From: Paraburkholderia caffeinilytica | GTDB taxonomy: Bacteria > Pseudomonadota > Gammaproteobacteria > Burkholderiales > Burkholderiaceae | NCBI RefSeq assembly: GCF_003368325.1 | Contig: NZ_CP031467.1 | Span: 1,736,001-1,800,000 of the forward strand | Length of the DNA: 64,000 nucleotides | Reading direction: 5' to 3' | Part shown: positions 58,901-64,000 of the stretch, piece after piece | Layout: each line of letters opens with the position of its first letter | How positions within the stretch are numbered: the first letter of the stretch is position 1 | The notes under the pieces: model-generated | The model's database searches: none | Told to the model about the DNA's origin: nothing | What the model saw: only the letters and a program-made list of their open reading frames with translations | Translations under genes and position numbers: made by a program

Positions 58901-59554
58901 TTAGTGCAAGCCCGCGATGTAATCGGCTACAGCCTTGATCTCGCTGTCCGAAAGACGCGATGCAACGGCGTGCATCGCCTCATTGTTGTTACGTGCGCCC
59001 GGGCCCTGCGTGAACGCGGTCAATTGCGCCACCGTATATTCGGTCCACTGCCCCGACAGACGCGGATACTGCGACGGAATCCCTTGACCGGTCGGCCCGT
59101 GACAGCTTGCGCACGCCGGCACGCCCTTGTCCCCAATACCGCCGCGGTAAATCTTCTGACCGAGCGGGACGGTGTCCTTGTTATGCGCATAACCTGGCTT
59201 CGGGGTCTGAGTCGAGAAATACGCCGCCACGTTGACCACGTCCTGCTCGGACAGTGCCGCAGCCATGCCCGCCATGATCGCATTGTTGCGCGTGGCCTGC
59301 TTGGCGCCCGGCTGCGTCTTGAAATCCATCAGTTGCTTGACGAGATATTCGGGATGCTGACCTGCCAGCTTCGGATACGCACCGCCAGCACTGTTGCCGT
59401 CTGCACCGTGACATGACGCGCAAACCTGCACTGCGATTGCCTGCCCCCGATTAACGTCCGGCTTTGCCGGATCTGCTGCTCGTGCCTGAATTGCCAAACC
59501 TGAAAGACCTGCCGCTACTTGAAGCACCATCAGAGTCTTGCACAGTCGATTCAT
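58901..59554 (-). CDS. Diheme cytochrome c4
   Basis: A 217-residue periplasmic protein with a Sec signal (cleavage after QARA, about residue 26) and two CASCH heme motifs, near residues 47 and 148, each in a cytochrome c domain of ~95 residues with distal Met regions (AIMAGMAAAL; EAMHAVASRL). Cytochrome c4 carries electrons to terminal oxidases. Start MNRLCKTLMVL is set by the signal peptide. It is divergent from engB. Confidence 0.94.
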   Translation of the reverse strand: MNRLCKTLMVLQVAAGLSGLAIQARAADPAKPDVNRGQAIAVQVCASCHGADGNSAGGAYPKLAGQHPEYLVKQLMDFKTQPGAKQATRNNAIMAGMAAALSEQDVVNVAAYFSTQTPKPGYAHNKDTVPLGQKIYRGGIGDKGVPACASCHGPTGQGIPSQYPRLSGQWTEYTVAQLTAFTQGPGARNNNEAMHAVASRLSDSEIKAVADYIAGLH

Positions 59555-59677
59555 TCGCACACCCTGTCTCGTCTTGTGGGATTTTAGAGGTTTTGCAAGA
59601 TACGACAGCGACTGAGTGACCGCAAAGGGCCGCCAAGGCACGCGGGCTGGCCCCCTCAGGTTTTCAGTAAACCATCG

Positions 59678-59689
59678 TATTGTACAATA
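59678..59689. promoter_or_regulatory. Symmetric overlapping -10 elements between cytochrome c4 and engB
   Basis: TATTGTACAATA is a 12-bp perfect palindrome containing TACAAT on both strands (59683-59688 plus; 59684-59679 minus) in the 216-nt divergent gap. It could seat two mutually exclusive RNA polymerases. No strong -35 on either side was found. Confidence 0.45.
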
Positions 59690-59770
59690 ACTCGCTAATC
59701 GCTAAGACGCCAGTCGGGCTTGACCCGTCCCCACTCCGGGTTCCCCGGCGTCTCGAATCCTGGCCTGATC

Positions 59771-60424
59771 ATGTCCTTCCTGCTCCACCAATCCCGCTTT
59801 TTCACCACCGTCAATCACCTGCGTGATCTGCCGGCCACCGCGCAACCCGAGATCTGCTTTGCGGGGCGCTCGAATGCGGGCAAGTCCACGGCTATCAATA
59901 TTCTGTGCAATCAGAAGCGTCTGGCGTTCGCCAGTAAGACCCCTGGCCGCACGCAGCACATCAATTATTTCTCGGTGGGAAAAGCGGACGAGCCGGCTGC
60001 GCACCTGGTCGACCTGCCGGGTTACGGTTATGCGGAAGTGCCGGGCGCCGCCAAGGCTCACTGGGAGGCGCTGCTCTCCACCTACCTGCAATCGCGCTCG
60101 CAACTGCGCGGCATGATCCTGATGATGGACTCGCGCCGCCCGTTGACGGATCTGGACCGGCGGATGATCGAGTGGTTCGCGCCGACCGGCAAGCCGATCC
60201 ACACGCTGCTGACAAAGTGCGACAAACTGACGCGCCAGGAAAGCGTCAACGCCTTGCGCGCGACGCAGAAAGGTTTGGCCGAATATCGCACCGCCGGCTA
60301 CCAGGGCGAACTGACCGCACAGCTGTTCTCGGCGCTCAAGCGGGTCGGGATCGACGAAGCGCACGAACTGATCGAAAGCTGGCTGATCCCCGATGCGAAG
60401 GGCGAAGCAGACGCACCGCAGTAA
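59771..60424 (+). CDS. engB: Ribosome-biogenesis GTPase EngB (YihA/YsxC)
   Basis: A 217-residue essential GTPase for 50S maturation. G1 GRSNAGKST near residue 33, G2 TPGRTQ, G3 [12 protein letters not shown]4 TKCDKL, G5 SALKR are all present. The start ATG 59771 ([20 protein letters not shown]) matches the family; in-frame codons upstream lack similarity. It is followed by a 251-nt gap with an antisense-oriented terminator before hemB. Confidence 0.96.
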   Translation: MSFLLHQSRFFTTVNHLRDLPATAQPEICFAGRSNAGKSTAINILCNQKRLAFASKTPGRTQHINYFSVGKADEPAAHLVDLPGYGYAEVPGAAKAHWEALLSTYLQSRSQLRGMILMMDSRRPLTDLDRRMIEWFAPTGKPIHTLLTKCDKLTRQESVNALRATQKGLAEYRTAGYQGELTAQLFSALKRVGIDEAHELIESWLIPDAKGEADAPQ

Positions 60425-60474
60425 CCGCATGGCATACACGTGCCCAGGCAAAAAACGCCATTCCAGCCGCCCAT

Positions 60475-61674
<1,200 letters not shown>

Positions 61675-61721
61675 TTTGACGTGTCGCCTTGCCGGCGACG
61701 CGGGTTTTCTGAAAACCGCAA

Positions 61722-61765
61722 AAAAAAACGGAGGCCGACTTCAAGTCGCGCCTCCGTTTTTTATA
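61722..61765. terminator. Bidirectional terminator between hemB and dsbD
   Basis: A stem ACGGAGGC/GCCTCCGT with an inner CGACT/AGTCG pairing, flanked by eight A on one side and TTTTTT on the other, between two convergent genes. Confidence 0.9.
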
Positions 61766-61840
61766 TGCGCTCTGCCACGCACCTCTTACAGGCGCACCGG
61801 CACGGGGTTCTTTGCGCGCGGACGGGCGAGCCGCTTCAAG

Positions 61841-63715
61841 TTACGCCCCGGGCGCGCTCGCGCGATCGAGGGTGCGCAAAAACCTGTCCGCAGACTCGTA
61901 GCCGACAACGCGCAGCACTTCCTTGCCGCCCTGGTCGAAAAAGATGATGCCCGGCGGCCCGAACAGGCTGAAGCGCTTGAGCAGCATCTGATCGTCAGCG
62001 TTGTTCGCGGTGACGTCGGCGCGCAGCAGGTTCATCTGCTTCAACTTCGCCTGAACGCGCGGATCGCTGAAGGTGAACTTCTCCATCTCTTTGCAGCTCA
62101 CGCACCAGTCTGCGTAGAAATCGAGCATAGCGGGCTGTGCAGCCGTTTTGACGGCCTCGTCGAGCTCGTTCGAGGAACGAACCGGAGCGAACGTCAGATC
62201 GCTCTGTGACACCGCATTCGGCTTGTTGGCGGCACTTGCCACACTAGCGTCTCCGCCGCCGCGCGCGGCCAGGACAGCTAGCGGACGCAGAGGGTCAGAC
62301 GAGCCGGCAGCCAGGCCGACCAGCAGCACCGCCGCCCAGATTGCGAGCGCCGCGCCGATACCACGGCCGAGCCGGCGCCACACCGAAGCGCCAGTGGCTG
62401 GGGCCGAAAAAACGCCGAGCCCCGCGGCGGCGATCAGCAACCAAAGCGCGCTCAACAGCATTGCCGCGGTCGCACCGAGCACCGGCCAGACGATCCACAG
62501 GGCCGCCGCAAGCAGCACCACGCCGAAAAACACCTTGACGCCGTCCATCCATGCGCCAGCGCGCGGCAGCAAAGTACCGGCGCCAAGACCGATGATCAGC
62601 AGCGGCACGCCGAGCCCTAGTCCCATCGAGAATAGCGCCGCGCCGCCGAGCAACGCGTCGCCCGTATGCGCGATGAATGCCAGCACGGCGAAAAGCGGCG
62701 CCGTCATGCAGGCCCCGACCACCAGCGCGGACAACGCGCCCATAACAGCCACAGCGGCAAACTTGCCGCCGGAACGTCCCGTCGACGCGCGCGACACGCC
62801 TTCCTGCCAGCGCTGCGGCAACACGATATCGAACCCCGCAATCAGGGTCAGCGCGAAAACTGTCAGCAGTACCCCGAAAGTACCCAGCACCCACGGATTC
62901 TGCAGCCACGCGCCGAGGCTCTGCCCAACGAGCGCCGCCGCAATGCCAAGCGCCGTGTACACCAGCGCCATGCCGATCACATACGCCAGCGACAGCGCAA
63001 AGCCACGGGCACGCGTCACCCGCGCGCCCTCGCCGATGATGATCGCCGACAGGATCGGGATCATCGGATACGAGCACGGCAGCAGGCTGAGCACTGCGCC
63101 GGCCACGAAATAAAGTCCGACGATCGCGAAGAATCCGCCGCCTTGCAGTAGCGACTGCGCATAGTCAGCGCTGGTGGCACGCTCATACCACGGCGCGCCG
63201 GCCGCCGCGGATTGCTGCGGGGCGGCAACCGGCGCCACGCTGCCGGCCGCTTGCAGCGCCTCACCGCTTACGTGGTACACGCGCTCCATCGGCGGATAGC
63301 AGATGCCTGCATCGGCACAGCCTTGGGACGTGACGGCGAGATCGAACGGCCCGTGGGCCTGTTTCACAGGAATGCGGATCGTCAGTTCATTGCGATAGGT
63401 TTCGACGTTCTTGTTGAAGGTCTGATCGAACTTGACATGACCGGCCGGCAATTGCGGCTCGCCGATCGTCGTCGCGCCGTTGCGGGTCGCGAACGCGAAG
63501 CGCTCGCGGTACATGTAGTAGCCGTCCGCTATCTTGTAGGTAACGTCGACTTCGCCCGGCTTCTCGGTCGCGCTGAATTTGAAGGCGACGGCGGGATCGA
63601 GAAAATCGTCGGCTGCGCGGGCCGGCGTGCCAACCTGCACGAAGACCAGGCAGCCAAGTAGGAGGAGGACGGCGTGCAATGCATGGTGTGCACGTCGATT
63701 AAGACTGTTAAACAT
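61841..63715 (-). CDS. dsbD: Thiol:disulfide interchange protein DsbD
   Basis: A 624-residue protein moving reductant from cytoplasmic thioredoxin to the periplasm. Signal peptide (cleaved near ARAAD), N-terminal alpha domain with SQGCADAGICYPP, eight-segment beta domain with LLPCSYPMIP and GACMTAPLF, and C-terminal thioredoxin-like gamma domain with DWCVSCKEME near 540. All six redox Cys are present. Reduced Cys in apocytochromes for system II may depend on it. Its start overlaps the cutA stop by 8 nt. Confidence 0.95.
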   Translation of the reverse strand: MFNSLNRRAHHALHAVLLLLGCLVFVQVGTPARAADDFLDPAVAFKFSATEKPGEVDVTYKIADGYYMYRERFAFATRNGATTIGEPQLPAGHVKFDQTFNKNVETYRNELTIRIPVKQAHGPFDLAVTSQGCADAGICYPPMERVYHVSGEALQAAGSVAPVAAPQQSAAAGAPWYERATSADYAQSLLQGGGFFAIVGLYFVAGAVLSLLPCSYPMIPILSAIIIGEGARVTRARGFALSLAYVIGMALVYTALGIAAALVGQSLGAWLQNPWVLGTFGVLLTVFALTLIAGFDIVLPQRWQEGVSRASTGRSGGKFAAVAVMGALSALVVGACMTAPLFAVLAFIAHTGDALLGGAALFSMGLGLGVPLLIIGLGAGTLLPRAGAWMDGVKVFFGVVLLAAALWIVWPVLGATAAMLLSALWLLIAAAGLGVFSAPATGASVWRRLGRGIGAALAIWAAVLLVGLAAGSSDPLRPLAVLAARGGGDASVASAANKPNAVSQSDLTFAPVRSSNELDEAVKTAAQPAMLDFYADWCVSCKEMEKFTFSDPRVQAKLKQMNLLRADVTANNADDQMLLKRFSLFGPPGIIFFDQGGKEVLRVVGYESADRFLRTLDRASAPGA

Positions 63716-64000
63716 GGAGAGGACGTTGGGTTTCAGCAGTGATCCACTGGCCGTACGCGGCCGATGCCGTCGCTTGCCATGAAAGGACTTCCGGCGTGTC
63801 GTAAGGATGGTGCAGCTGAATGTACTGCTCGAGTTCGAACGCGCGTGCCGCGCTTGTCTTGAACAGCAACTGGATCTCCTGCGCTGTTTCGACCGCGCCC
63901 TGCCAGTGATAGCTGGACTGGACGGTGCCTAACTGGGTGACGCAGGCACACAGCCGCGCAGCCAGGGCCTCCGCCGCCAGCTTCTGAGCAACGGCGGTAT
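63708..64000 (-). CDS. cutA: Divalent-cation tolerance protein CutA (partial, N-terminus beyond window)
   Basis: The minus strand is open from the right edge to a TAA at 63710-63708, coding 96 residues: AARLCACVTQLGTVQSSYHW, then EIQLLFKTS, QYIQLHHPYDTPEVLSWQAT and AYGQWI, the CutA1 body with the HPYDxPE motif. About ten N-terminal residues are missing. CutA forms stable trimers; its copper-tolerance role is debated. cutA-dsbD coupling (8-nt overlap) is a common order. Confidence 0.92.
   Translation of the reverse strand, partial: TAVAQKLAAEALAARLCACVTQLGTVQSSYHWQGAVETAQEIQLLFKTSAARAFELEQYIQLHHPYDTPEVLSWQATASAAYGQWITAETQRPLHV

Overview
The window reads as a high-GC betaproteobacterial chromosome of the Burkholderia/Paraburkholderia type. 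Evidence seen in the sequence: an Mla phospholipid-transport cluster running into murA and the histidine operon, a long-form ThiE, system II cytochrome c maturation (ResB/CcsA) with cytochrome c4, metal-site-poor HemB, and the cyaY-lptM-lysA and gltB-gltD blocks. No tRNA, rRNA, CRISPR array, prophage or intact insertion sequence was seen. The genus is inferred from memory of gene order and protein families, not from a search.

Region 1 (1-18.4 kb, all minus strand) is a chain of co-directional operons. A TPP riboswitch (18305-18403) heads a thiamine group (a possible 38-residue leader ORF, thiO, thiS, thiG, thiE). Next come mlaF-E-D, mlaA, mlaC and mlaB, a two-gene ABC-2 exporter, a BolA-like gene, murA, hisG-D-C-B, a marC-family membrane gene, hisH, hisA and hisF (cut by the left edge). 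Many junctions are 4-nt ATGA overlaps.

Region 2 (18.5-29.2 kb) is the most accessory-looking part. It holds an SbmA/YddA-type fused ABC transporter, an SDR protein lacking the catalytic Tyr, two exported proteins of unknown function, and an orphan OmpR-type regulator. A minus-strand group of small exported proteins with a solitary flgH paralogue follows, then a second, closely similar regulator with its histidine kinase, a structured ncRNA candidate, and a DSP/Tyr-phosphatase-like lipoprotein whose catalytic Cys is Ser. The two regulators bracket a set of envelope proteins, so an uncharacterised envelope-sensing module is possible, but this is inference.

Region 3 (29.3-42.3 kb) has an MFS transporter with a DadA-type D-amino-acid dehydrogenase, then glutamate synthase (gltB, gltD). 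Upstream of gltB is a Y1-transposase-like (RAYT) gene that has lost both HUH histidines and the catalytic tyrosine. OmpW, a DUF883 membrane-anchored protein and a dGTPase-like protein follow.

Region 4 (42.3-64 kb) has aroK-aroB behind a compact type IV pilus operon (pilM, pilN, a pilO-pilP fusion, pilQ with an in-frame tandem repeat), divergent from mrcA (PBP1A). Then come cyaY, lptM-lysA, msrP-msrQ, resB-ccsA, cytochrome c4, engB, a probable antisense RNA before hemB, hemB, dsbD and cutA (cut by the right edge). Intrinsic terminators punctuate this half clearly; in the left half they are scarce, consistent with long transcripts.
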